DNA of 41,211 bases from Chara braunii (taxonomy: Eukaryota; Streptophyta; Charophyceae; Charales; Characeae): assembly GCA_003427395.1 (NCBI GenBank), contig BFEA01000401.1, positions 782,910 through 824,120 of the forward strand, in the 5' to 3' direction. How positions within the stretch are numbered: position 1 is the first letter of the stretch; every line of letters starts with the position of its first letter. Below, piece by piece: positions 12,151 to 21,734 of this stretch. Both the position numbers and the translations under genes were made by a program. The notes below the pieces were generated by a model, which did no database searches, had not been told where the DNA came from, and saw only the letters and a list, made by a program, of their open reading frames with translations.

Positions 12151-12190
12151 CCGATCCTCATAATCCACGAATCCACTCAAGTGGGGGGGG

Positions 12191-12655
12191 GGCACAGTTT
12201 ACACAGATTACCCGGATTAACAGCCACATGCTAACCTAATTAATCAGTCAAAAACGTGGCAGGGCACCAATCAATCACACAGGCGGCCCTCGTACCAATC
12301 GTTGCTTCTCCGCCTGCCCCGCCAATCAATCACACAAGCAGCCCTGATGCCAACCCTCAGTGGACTGTCTGCTCTGACACGTGGCGTAATCCTAAATTGT
12401 AAAAAACCGCAAGAAATAAAAATTGCCAGTTCCGCTTGGCAAGGCAATGCGCAAAGACCTGAGTGAACCGCAGTTGTCCTGTTGCCACGTGGCCAAAACA
12501 GGAAGCGACGATCCATCTATCTAGCTTTCACTATCCCACCCCCTCACGCCACCACCCCACTCCTCGCGCCCACACCCAGCCTTCCCGTTTGCAAATCAAC
12601 CCAATCTCCCTCGCCACTCGCCCATCCCCAATCGAACTTACCACCTCGTGAAGGG
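12191..12655. promoter_or_regulatory. Non-coding stretch with CCAAT duplication and G-boxes
   Basis: No coding homology is visible here. A 55-bp unit beginning CCAATCAATCACACA occurs at 12267 and again at 12322. Perfect CACGTGGC-type G-box cores lie near 12377 and 12484, and CCAAT occurs several times. The right part (12530-12650) is C-rich. It could be the 5'UTR/promoter of minus-strand LINE B, which starts next to it, or a host promoter fragment. No transcription start can be fixed from sequence alone. Confidence 0.35.
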
Positions 12656-13842
12656 CCCCCCATCTGTTGCTGATGGGGAGAGCCCTTGTCACCACAGTCT
12701 TGACTTTTTCACTACTATGGTTCGTCCTCAGGGTTTGCAAGTTACCGAACGAAACACTCAAGAACATCAGAGCGGCAACCAGGAAGTTTATTTGGAAGCC
12801 GCAAGCAGAGGAAGACCAGGGGTACATAGCTAAAGTAGCTTGGGACACGATCTGTAGGTCTAGGGAGGAGGGGGGCCTGGCTATTACAGACCCAGGTTCT
12901 CAGAACTTGTTACTCCTGTTGAGCTGGATCCAGAAGGTGGCGGAAGAAGAAAGCGCCCCAGATTGGTGCCTTTTGGCCGAGCGCATTCTGCTGAAGGAAT
13001 GGTGCCTGAGCAGACCCTCAGATGTGTGGGTCACGATGATGATGGACTCTTTCCTGAAGAAGAAGGTCAAATCGAAATTCTGGGGACTGCATGGAGCAAG
13101 ACAAAACCAGACGTGAGAGTGATACCTCAATCAAAGGACGAGGTGATGAATCAACCTCTGTTTGATAATTACCTCATCAAAAACTCTGAAGGTAGTTGAT
13201 TCTCAACCACAAGCTCCCCAGGGAATTTTGGACATAGATGGGTGCAAAGGGGAGTTTCTGCGGTGTGGGATGAGAGCACGAATCAGTGACACTCTTCAAG
13301 CAGATTGAAAGAGAAACTGGGATAATTACCACTACAGGAAGTGAGAAGGCACCAAATTATAGCTACAATTCCGAGAGAGTGGAAGACCCTTCTGGGATCG
13401 GAGGGGGTAACCCCTCCGGGAACTTGGATGAAACCGGTGTCGGATCAAGGACTGCAAACGTTCCTGCAGCTCAAAGGCTGGCATGAAGACGGTAGTGGTA
13501 AGTGTGAAGTAGATGAGTATAATAGGATAAAAGAACACAGTGATATCCTAGCGCTGTACCAATCAACCACTAGATGGGGTTTGGGGGGTTTGGAAGAAGT
13601 CAGAGTGTGTGCGGTAAGACTGCAGGGGAGGGGGGAGCCATCGGTCGACAAGTTGGTAGCAGGAGGGACTGCGAAAAGACAGCTGAGGATTGATCCCCTG
13701 ATGTGGGGATGGAGTTCGGGACCAGAAGTTGTCTCGGACCTTAGGAATATGTCAACAAAGCTCATAAGGAACGAACTCTCTCCTAAGGAGAAAATGATGG
13801 TTAAGCTTGTGGCACGATGGGAAACAACTCAGCCGACTTCAA
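12656..13842 (+). mobile_element. LINE C: diverged LINE remnant, post-RT region
   Basis: The left part (12667-13116) matches the segment just after the RT in LINEs A, D and E: LMGRALVTTVLTF, FIWK, VAWDTI and GGLAITDPGSQNLLL. Further downstream, in other frames, are SKFWGLHGA, VMNQPLFDN (compare VRQQPLFDN in LINE A) and LMWGWSSG. The RT core, 5' part and a clear zinc motif are missing. It is more diverged from A, B, D and E than they are from each other. A short minus-strand LINE tail is inserted at 13843. Confidence 0.7.
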
Positions 13843-13930
13843 TTTTTTTTTATTTTATTTTTTTTTGGGACAAAGAGCTCCAATTTATTCGTGGGGAGCA
13901 ACACGTGCTGGGAACCGGGCCCAACGTCCC
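13843..13930 (-). mobile_element. Short LINE 3' tail insertion, minus strand
   Basis: A T-rich run (13843-13866, A-rich on the minus strand) is followed by the reverse complement of the shared tail, ending in the GTCCC mirror of GGGAC at 13926-13930. It is the short form, like LINE A, without the extension. It interrupts the LINE C coding remnant, so it probably is an extremely 5'-truncated LINE copy. Confidence 0.75.
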
Positions 13931-14374
13931 AAATAAAATTATACAGATGATTCGAGAAATGATTTGAGATCCCAGAGCCATTACCTGATATTCGGCTAAG
14001 AACAATCTAAGAACTATGAAAAAAGTTGAAGAAAATCATTGGATAGCAACTAACCTACCAACCTAGTACAAGGTTTTTGCTTTGAACCACCCCCAATCCA
14101 ACTCCTTCCCCGCACCGCAGAGGGAAGAATAATGTCCAGACCCTCAGTCCTCGTACCAGAACTCGCTAGATCTTATACCCCCCTTACTAGGGTGACAGGA
14201 CAACCTCAACAGTCCCAGTACCTGACCGAACTAGTTCTGATAGACAGGAAGTGTCTTCCTCTCTCGACACCTTCCTTAGCTGCACAGCCACAAGTTACAG
14301 GGTCACTACCCCGACATCAGCTACGTTGAACAAGATTGTTATGCCTTCCACCCTCGACATAGCTCCAATAACTG
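13931..14374. other. Unassigned stretch
   Basis: The short plus-strand frame at 14132-14329 has no recognised family. I see no repeat or RNA gene here. Confidence 0.3.
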
Positions 14375-14706
14375 CCATTTCGTCAAAATGGACATCTTTT
14401 ATTTTTTGAATGAAATTGAAACCGAGTTTTTGGCCGAAAACTCGTCAAAATTTGTTGTTCCGAGGGTCCAACGTTTGTAAAATGCTGGACCCCCTGGCTG
14501 TACATGGACCTAGCTTGATACCAGGTACCTCCAGGCAGTCCTGCCTGGAGGTGCCTGGTCTCAAGCTAAGTCCATGTACAGCCAGGGGGTCCAGCGTTTT
14601 ACAAACGTAGGACCCTCAGGAACAACAAATTTTGACGAGTTTTCGACCAAAAAACTCAGTTTCAATTTCGTTCAAAAAATAAAAAATGTCCATTTTGACG
14701 AAATGG
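14375..14706. mobile_element. 332-bp foldback (long inverted repeat) element
   Basis: Two arms of about 165 bp are near-perfect reverse complements around a centre at 14539-14540 (CCAGGCAG TC CTGCCTGG). The outer ends read CCATTTCGTCAAAATGG at 14375 and the matching complement ending at 14706. Only scattered mismatches and a 2-nt length difference separate the arms. This is the structure of a foldback or MITE-like DNA element. A transcript from either strand would form a long hairpin. No coding function or clear target-site duplication is seen. Confidence 0.9.
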
Positions 14707-15360
14707 TTGTTCAGTGGTCTCATGCCCCCCTTGGTTACAAAGCGCATACTCCAGCACCGACCATTGTCACCCCACCCCGCCCTTCTAATAGACCTACCAC
14801 CCTGAACATCAATCCCTCCTCTACCCGGGCACCACCTTACTGAAACCTACCCCCCTCTTCCTGCTTACCAAATCAAATTTGAACAGTTTACAAAATTTTC
14901 GAAATAAGAAATTCAGGTTCTGACATACCCCCGGGACTCCACAACACATAGTAAGCTCACCGTGTAACCAACAAAGTTACTCCTTCCCACAAAAAAACAA
15001 CCCCCCTGTTCCTACACTGCCCCCACTTAGAGGCAGCCCCTCTCCTCCCGACCCCAGTTCAGAACAGCCTATAAACGGCCACTTTAACCCTCTAAAAGGC
15101 ATACAATTCCCCCTAGAGTATGCCTCTCAGGCTGAAGTTCCCCCTTCCTTCTGCGCCCTCCAAGCAAGGCAGCCCTCTCATCCTCACACCTTGCTATAAG
15201 CAGCCACCCCCTTGTCTTCTCCCCCCAACCGCCAGTGTTGATCCGACCCTAATCAACCTGACCCAGAAAAAGACAAACCCTCATAATACCGCCTCCCCCC
15301 TTCCAAAGGTAACACCTCCCCCCTTGTGCAACCTTCACGGGGAGGGGCTCCAATCCTAAA
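14707..15360. other. C-rich stretch, possible proline-rich coding remnant
   Basis: The plus strand is strongly C-rich, and frames such as 15120-15359 read Pro/Ser/Thr-rich sequence without a family. It leads into the ORF scrap at 15361, so it may be the low-complexity linker of a decayed ORF1 or gag. Confidence 0.3.
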
Positions 15361-15525
15361 GGAGACTCCCTCCGATTCACAAAGCAAGACACAAATATAC
15401 CATACCAAGATCCCGAGAAGCTCCAAAACCTAATTAATGAGAAAACCAATCAGATTCAAAATTTTTACGACGACCGTAATCAAGACTACGAAATAAGATT
15501 TGCAGATGTAGATTTATTCAAATAG
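15361..15525 (+). pseudogene. Unidentified 54-codon coding remnant
   Basis: The frame reads GDSLRFTKQDTNIPYQDPEK, then a charged/Asn-rich helix-like segment, and ends FADVDLFK with TAG at 15523-15525. The composition looks protein-like and it follows a proline-rich stretch, but no start codon is near and no family is recognised. A decayed LINE ORF1 or gag is my best guess. Confidence 0.3.
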
Positions 15526-15939
15526 AGGAGAACTGCGAAAACTACTCTTTAAAAAATAAAAATTAGAACCACAATTAGGAAATCTATCTGCAATAACCTA
15601 TTTGAAAGGAACATTTAAGAAAAAAAAATCAAGAAATTCAACTAAGATGTCCAATATTGGACTCACGAATGTCTAAAATAAAGAATAATCTTGATCATAG
15701 TTGAGGTCATCAGCTTACGAATTTCAAAAGATGGGGTTGAAGATGAGATTTGATAAAATTTGAAAACCAAAAACGGGAAACCTCGCTTAGACAGCGAATC
15801 AAGAACATTTAACCAAAACAGATCAACAGTAGACTAATCAATCAAACAAATCAAATTATTACAGAAATTATGTGATCATCAAGGACTACAAGGTAGCATG
15901 AATATTAGGTCATCACGTTTGGAATTAAACCCCACAAGC
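15526..15939. other. A+T-rich stretch, nothing recognised
   Basis: This is A-rich sequence with many stops in all frames. I see no gene, repeat unit or RNA structure. Confidence 0.4.
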
Positions 15940-16236
15940 GGTTAACCAGGGGTGTTATTTTCAACGAATTTTGCACCGAATTGCACCGAAACTGTCATAT
16001 TGTGCTGATTTTTTCTTTTTTTCTTGTTTTTCTTTTTGTGTGATATATATGTGCTTTAGGGTACATCATGTGTCCAATTTTGACATGTTTGGATCAATAA
16101 TGAAAAAGTTCGCATTTCGTTGCATTCGTTGGAAGCTTCATTTTGACTCGGACAGTGTCTTTGTGTTAGGGTTTCACGATGAAATTCGCACCGAAATTGC
16201 CAACGAAAACGACGAATATTTGGGTCCCCGTTAACC
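15940..16236. mobile_element. Possible MITE with GGTTAAC ends
   Basis: The segment begins GGTTAACCAGGGGTG (15940) and ends GGGTCCCCGTTAACC (16236), so the ends are imperfect terminal inverted repeats. Internally GCACCGAATTGCACCGAAAC (15972-15991) is echoed in the same orientation by CGCACCGAAATTGCC near 16188. At 297 bp and non-coding it fits a non-autonomous DNA transposon. No clear target-site duplication is visible, and the family is undetermined. Confidence 0.5.
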
Positions 16237-16374
16237 ATCTCTCACTGCAATGATGTCGCGCAGGGTAGTCGAGGAGACCGTGCTCACAGTCTTGAATGCA
16301 TTTTACAACAAAGATGGTCACATTCTGAAACTTGTTGTTTTCTTTTTTTTATTTCTCTTTTGTTTGTTATGTAT

Positions 16375-17038
16375 CCCCTGCCAACGAGGCAGGGCGGAAT
16401 CCGTGATCTGCTCTAGCTGTGTTTCCTCATATGATTGTAACCGTGATGTATCCAGCCGTTTTCAAGGCCGAATCCGTGGTTCCATTTTTTTTTTCTTGTT
16501 TTCTTTTTCTGGAATCTGACAATCTGAATCCGTGATCTTCTCGAGCTGTGTTCCCTCAGAGGATTGTAACCTTGATCACACTGACACTTACGAGAATGTA
16601 TCTTGCCATTTTCACGGCCGAATCCGTGTTCCTGTTTTTTTTTTTTTTTTTTAGTTTATGGAATCTGACAACCTGGCCACGGGGCTGAGATGCCCTCACC
16701 GAGGGCACACTCACACTAACACTTCCGAGAATGTATACAGCTGCAATCACGCGTAGAGCTTTGTTTCGTTTTTTTGTTATGTGAGTTTTTACGGCCGCAA
16801 CTTTTTTTTTTTTTTTTTTTTNNNNNNNNNNNNNNNNNNNNNNNNNNNNNNNNNNNNNNNNNNNNNNNNNNNNNNNNNNNNNNNNNNNNNNNNNNNNNNN
16901 NTTTTTTTTTTTTTTTTTTTTTTGTTCTTCACGTGAGAGTACCATAAAGAAATGGAGTGGGACCCAAGCTCGGCAAAACTCGGAGCGCAGTGAAAATCAG
17001 GGTCGGCAAAAACAGGCTCTGAGGTACTGGTGGTTTAA
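16375..17038. repeat. Dispersed direct repeat, copy 1 (with gap)
   Basis: It starts with the small hairpin CCCTGCC-AACGA-GGCAGGG and contains GAATCCGTGATCTGCTCTAG, GAGGGCACACTCACACTA and a poly(T) tract, ending near GGTACTGGTGGTTTA. It is homologous end to end with 18515-18960. A unit of about 130-150 bp is tandemly doubled in this copy (16397 and 16524) but single in the other. The poly(T) tract holds the assembly gap. Confidence 0.85.
16822..16901. other. Assembly gap of 80 N
   Basis: Eighty N lie in a poly(T) tract of copy 1. Copy 2 shows a short T-rich run at the same place, so little unique sequence need be missing. Confidence 0.98.
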
Positions 17039-17480
17039 CGACAAGGAAAAAACAATTAGGCAAAAGAACAAGCAGACTATCGTAAAATCAATCAAATCAG
17101 ACAACGTTGTTAAACTCGAAACTCTAAGATACGACGGGAATTTGAGCAATACTCAGGATGACGGCCTCGAGAAGCTGCCGCGCGCCGAGCTCCCATCACG
17201 TCGTGAGGTTGTCTTGAACAATATAAAATCTCCACCCCTCCAGGTCAACGCGAGATGCTCCACTTCCGCCATCTCGTAATCCAATTGCCAGACCGCTAGT
17301 CTGACCAAACTCATCCCCCGCCTCTTCCTGTGAGAGGAGCACCTTCTCCTCCCCATCGCCTGTGATAGTACAACCCCTAAGCAAGGTGCATTGGACATAA
17401 GAGATACATAGGACACCGCCGTCTCCTTAGACCTTCTTGAAGGTAATTATGTTCTGAGTGACAGCGCCAAGCTCGTCATT
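17039..17480 (-). other. Unassigned core with open minus-strand frame
   Basis: On the minus strand, 17416-17196 reads LSQEEAGDEFGQTSGLAIGL and then DLEGWRFYIVQDNLTT before a stop; frame-continuous sequence beyond gives ELGARQLLEAVILSIAQ. It looks like old coding sequence, but I recognise no family. It lies between the two direct repeats. Confidence 0.3.
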
Positions 17481-17789
17481 GCAGCCTCACAGAGAATTCA
17501 ATCCATGCACAATAATCCTCAATCAGTTGGATTAGACGAAGCAGGAGACGGAGAACTAGAGGCAGATGTAGGAGAAGAGAAAAACCCCAGACACTCATCT
17601 TTAATACACCCACTCTCTCTACTGTCCACAACCCCCCCTTGCCACATGGCATCCAGCGTCCTCCCCATCATACACTGTCACACCAAGTCATGGTCTCGCA
17701 CCTTTCCCCACATGGCAGCCCCCCTCCCGCCTCGCCTCAGAGCGCGCCATCGCTGCCCTCCGCCAATCCTCGCCTACTCGTAAGGCCCG

Positions 17790-17821
17790 GGGGCGCAGCG
17801 CTCCCGGTAGCGCTGCGCCCC
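17790..17821. repeat. GC-rich perfect hairpin
   Basis: GGGGCGCAGCGCT and AGCGCTGCGCCCC form a 13-bp perfect stem around a 6-nt CCCGGT loop. It is not followed by a T-run, and this is eukaryotic repeat DNA, so I do not call a terminator. Confidence 0.9.
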
Positions 17822-17844
17822 TTTCCGCTCAGCCGACTTTACTA

Positions 17845-18170
17845 ACGCCGGAAGAAAGAGAACTCTCAAAGTTTTGGACGCAATTAGCTACCATCCCATC
17901 TCAGAAGTATGCATCTCTCCTTTGGCTACAGTCACACATTGCGTTGCAGTGCCCACAACAAGATGGTTGGAAAACAGGGGTATGAGCGTCAGGCTAGTAT
18001 GCGATCGTTGTAAGTGGTCGTTTGAGACTATGACCCACCTCTGGTGGGATTGCCGCAGATCGCAGAAATGGTGGAACTGGTGGTTCCAACACTGGACCAA
18101 GATTTCTGGGAAACGGTGGGTGATCTATGGGTTTCTCCCTGACAGTGTCCCAAGTAACCGACGGTAACAA
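17845..18170 (+). pseudogene. LINE C-terminal zf-RVT fragment
   Basis: The sequence upstream reads KFWTQLATIPSQKYASLLWL in one frame. After a shift it gives TTRWLENRGMSVRLVCDRCK and the zinc motif Cys-x2-Cys-x8-His-x4-Cys (CDRCKWSFETMTHLWWDC, near 18000-18053), then WWNWW. This is the zf-RVT region found at the C-terminus of plant-type LINE ORF2. It is an isolated remnant, more diverged than A, D and E. Confidence 0.7.
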
Positions 18171-18355
18171 TCTTGCCGATGATGGTCGGAGCTGGGGCGG
18201 GTAGCGATGCCCTGTAACTTAGCTAAATAGAGGGTGTGAGACGGGGTAGAGGTGGGATTGGTACACAACGCAGCATCAGATGAGAATTGCTGGAATTGGT
18301 AGAAATAATTGGAATTAGGATAGGGTTCCATGTTGAAGTTCTGGGTAGAGAACAT
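18125..18355 (-). other. Unassigned minus-strand ORF, 76 codons
   Basis: It begins MFSTQNFNMEPYPNSNYFYQ and is Asn/Gln/Tyr-rich at its start, overlapping the LINE fragment at its end. It could be a first exon or a transposase N-terminus, or chance. No family is recognised. Confidence 0.2.
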
Positions 18356-18514
18356 TCTGATTAGCCTTCCTGATCACTCTTACTTATTGGCTAGCACTTA
18401 GAGTGTGATTGGTCAGACATCATGATTCTGATTAGCAGAAAAACATCAGTTTTAGCATCATCATCATCCTCATGATGGACCTCATCCTCATCATCATATG
18501 TTCGTAACTCCGAG

Positions 18515-18960
18515 CCCCTGCCAATGAGGCAGGGCCGAATCGGTGATCTGCTCTAGCTGTGTTTCCTCAGAGGATTGTTACCTTGATCAGACTGGCACTT
18601 TGAGGAATGTATCCAGCCATTTTCACGTCCGAATCCGTGTTTCTGTTTTTTTTTTCTTGTTGTGTTTCTGGAATTTGACAACCTGGGCACGGGCCTGAGA
18701 TGCCCTCACTGAGGGCACACTCACACTACCACTTCCAAGAATGTATACAACTGCAATCACGGCCAGAGCTTTGTTTCCTTTTCTATGTTTTCTTATTTTG
18801 CAAGTTTCACGGACGCAACTTTTCTGATTTTTTTTTATTTTTTTTTTTCCCGTGAGAGTACCATTAAGAAAATGGAGTGGGACCCAGGCCCAACAAAACT
18901 CAGAGTGCTATGAAATTCAGGGTCGGCAAAAACAGGCTCCGAGGTACTAGTGGTGGTTTA
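18515..18960. repeat. Dispersed direct repeat, copy 2
   Basis: This is the second copy of the 16375-17038 repeat, in the same orientation, starting with the same CCCTGCC/GGCAGGG hairpin. It ends with CAGGGTCGGCAAAAACAGGC and GGTACTAGTGGTGGTTTA. Confidence 0.85.
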
Positions 18961-18994
18961 AACCAAAAACAAAAAACATTGCATGATGAGATTC

Positions 18995-19402
18995 TAATTT
19001 TTCTTCTATCCAGCGACCTAGCTCAGTTGGTAAGGCACACAAGTGGCATTCAGGAGGTCTTGGGTTCAATCCACATTGGCCTCGTCTACCTTCCTGGGCA
19101 AGCTTGGCACCCGCCACCTAGAGATATGTCGTTGGTCCCCCCTAGTGGCATTGAGCAGAGACTGTTGATACTCACAGGGGGAGGGAACCGGAGGGGAGGC
19201 AAAGTGACTGGCCCATCGAAGAAGCTCGGTCCTGATGCTACCGGCTGACCCCTGGCCGGTATCACCCACCTGCTGTAGTAGGTATCACACCTGCAGGTGG
19301 GTGCAACTCCTGCATGTTCCCTCCTTGGAGGCTGAGCACGGATGTGGCTGCTACGGGGTTCCCTGTAATACTATAATGACAATAAAAAAGGCCTGAAAGG
19401 CC
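18995..19402 (+). mobile_element. tRNA-headed SINE
   Basis: The head shows a Pol III A box (TAGCTCAGTTGG, about 19019-19030) and B box (GGTTCAATCCAC, 19063-19074) spaced as in a tRNA gene. The cloverleaf is degenerate and a roughly 330-bp non-tRNA body follows, so this is a SINE and not a tRNA gene. The body contains an 11-bp inverted repeat, CACCCACCTGC (19263-19273) and GCAGGTGGGTG (19293-19303). The 3' end is AATAAAAAAGGCC. It would depend on LINE enzymes to move, but its end does not resemble the LINE tails in this window. Confidence 0.8.
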
Positions 19403-19516
19403 ATCCTGTCCAGATTCAACAGGTAATTGAATTGGTTGGGCTTAAAAGAATTAGATAAACTACCCACCATGCAAGGTTCTACCAAACCAATTGTTTTGGC
19501 AGTTAGACACTCTTAG

Positions 19517-21730
19517 ATGACACTTGTGCACCAACAGCAACCGCAGCAAGCTCAAGACAAGTATCAACCGAGCCTACATCAACAGCAGCAATAGCCAACG
19601 ACGCCCCATCCACAATATCAACACCACCAAAACTGCTCCGTGCCACACAACGACACTCACCAACACCAACCACAACACAATCACGCAGCCCAACACATTC
19701 ACCACGAACTGAACCAGGAGTTGCTGATCCAACAACAACGCCACCCACACGCCATGTAAAATCGACAACTCATGCAAGAACAACAGCAACAACAAGCACA
19801 ACACAGCCAGCACCAACACCAACAACAACAGCCGCAAATGCACCAACAGATACATATGCAGTTGTTGGACCAAACGCATGACCACACGCACGACCCCCAG
19901 CAACAAGGCCTGCAACAAATAGACTCTGAAAAGCAATTCCGAATGCTGATGAGCGCCCAGTTGGCCCAATACCAGCACCAGCAACACCACAACAGAATCA
20001 TACTCCAACAGCAGATCTTGCAGCCTCTGCACCTGCAGTGGCAACAACAATTATGCTGCCAACAACAACAGATCCTTCACCAACAGCAGCAGCAACTACA
20101 ATGGCTATGGCATCAAGAGGCGAACAGACAAAATGGCCAACAGCAACGACAACAGGGCCATCCCCAGTTCCCCTTTGTTGCGCTCTCGGACTGGTACGAA
20201 GATTCGCCGAAGCCCCAGGACATGGACATGTCCTCCCCCCCCACAAATGGCCCACTGGATGAGCAACGACGGACCCCCTTGGAAGATATGGAGATGGAGG
20301 CAGTTCAGCCAATGTCTCCGCCACCGGTCCTGCCAGATCCGCCCCCTCTCTCCGTTGATGAGGAAGTCCAATGAAAACTGGTTTTTTTTACCGAATGGAC
20401 ACTCACCAAAATATTCTCGCTCACAGAGGAGAGACCGGGTGATAGACTCAACAACAAGCATTGGGGAGAGGCCAATAGGGTCCTCATGTATAGCCCCCGG
20501 GTCTTGGTCACAATGGGAAAATACCACACCGTCGCCTCCATTGACTGGATGGAAGTGGGGGCAGCCATAGTCCTTGTGGTGAATGATTTTCTAGACAAAA
20601 TTGAGAATTATGCTAAAGCCCTGTTCGACAGTAATAGCGGCAATAACAGCCATGGCCACACGACATCTTCCGAAGAAGCTTTCTTTCACGAGGGGCTGGC
20701 CTGGACCAAGCAGCTCGTACAGGAACTCTGTAATACACTACACTCCATTCCACTGTGGACGGATGACCAGCCGCAATCCACTATGGTCCATCACTCTTCG
20801 GGCTGCTCTGACGGTGACAGGCTGCACCAACCCCCACTAAAAGAACTGGATGACGAGAGTGCCCAGCGACACTTTTGCACTCTCCACCAGATTTGCGCCC
20901 CCCCTACAAATCTGGAGGGCCTCACTCGAACCCTGCAGCCAGCCTGACTGCAGCTTCGACCGATTGTTTGCCCACCACCCCTGCCCGTTGATGAGCCGCG
21001 AAAGGAGGACGACCACCAGAACAACACTGTTACACATGATACATATGCGATCGTTCTCTCCAGTCCCCCCACTCCCGGGGTCGTTTAGATCATCCAGGAT
21101 GACGAGGAGGACATCCTGTCCGAAGATGAAGACGGTGCTGGCCTTAACCCCCCCCCCAAGAAACTAAGACAACTGGTGAGACTGCAGGAGCATGACAGCG
21201 CCCCGGTAGTGATGCCACTGGGGGTTGTCATCCTCCCTCTTACCAGAGTGAAAAAAGGGGGACACTGGGTGCTTGGCCTCAGACCACCATCGCAGGGGAC
21301 CTCCTCGTCGTACTCACGGGCTCCCGATGGCTTGATGATGGAAGGCTGGAAGGGCAACCCCTCAGTGGCAGTCATCGTAAAAAGACTCAAATATTGGGTC
21401 CGTGAGACAGGTACGGAAGGTGTTTTGGGGGTCATCCTACCAACCTCGCTCTCATTCCCGAAAGGCATTATCCCCATCATACTTCTCATGGACCCAAAGT
21501 TGCGATTGCAGAAAAACTCAACCTTCAACTAGTTCACCCACCAGCAGTTCATGGAACTGAGTACCACTCGCTTCAGAACCAACATGGTCTGGACGGTGAA
21601 CAGGTTCCTGGTTTTCATGCAAGCATTCCTGGAGGATAACGTGCTGGAAGAACATAACCAGTGGGATGACCCCCCCTTCATCCTTCCTATCAAAATCAAG
21701 GACTGAGTCTTCATGAGGATTGTTGAATAG
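19517..21730 (+). pseudogene. LINE D ORF1: Gln/His-rich RNA-binding-type protein
   Basis: One reading frame runs from ATG at 19517 to TAG at 21728, about 737 codons. It is broken by internal stops at 19592 (TAG), 19757 (TAA), 20372 and 20945 (TGA), 21086 and 21530 (TAG) and 21704 (TGA). Each can come from CAG, CAA, CGA or TGG by a C-to-T change on one strand, and the frame never shifts. The first ~200 codons are Gln/His-rich. Then comes a segment like module M1 of LINE B (FLDKIENYAKALFD ... EEAFFHEGLAWTKQL), an acidic linker, and a segment like M2 (VVILPLTR ... GTEGVLGVILPTSLSF). No zinc knuckle is seen, unlike LINE B. The role in RNA binding is inferred from position. Confidence 0.8.
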
Positions 21731-21734
21731 CAAA

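Larger units (their letters stand above)
8293..12190 (-). mobile_element. LINE B: 5' half of a minus-strand LINE
   Basis: On the minus strand this carries ORF1 with a zinc knuckle, the endonuclease and the start of the RT. It stops abruptly at 8293, inside the RT motif that LINE A writes as GQGVLTLLYKK (here GERVGQGIL followed by the neighbour's A-tract). Its RT core and 3' end are missing here. The first bases next to the junction, GTCAGTATCCC, are nearly the same as those ending the LINE E 3' half at 31969-31980 (GTCAGTATCTCC). This suggests both ends flank the same kind of insertion point. Confidence 0.85.

Noticed and set aside
4741-12190. LINE A and LINE B as a twin-priming inversion of one insertion
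   Set aside because: In twin priming the poly(A) lies at the outer end. Here it lies at the junction between the two parts, and base composition differs between them.
17790-17821. Rho-independent terminator
   Set aside because: There is no T-run after the stem and the DNA is not bacterial.
18125-18355. Host gene exon on the minus strand
   Set aside because: Short, no recognised domain, no convincing splice context, and it overlaps a LINE remnant. Kept only as a low-confidence feature.
16375-18960. Complete LTR retrotransposon
   Set aside because: No primer-binding site, polypurine tract, gag/pol domain or TG...CA ends were seen. Only direct repeats are supported.
19574-20050. Minus-strand Leu/Val- and Cys/Trp-rich ORFs
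   Set aside because: They are the complement of the CAA/CAG-rich start of LINE D ORF1. The plus-strand frame continues with homology to other ORF1 copies.
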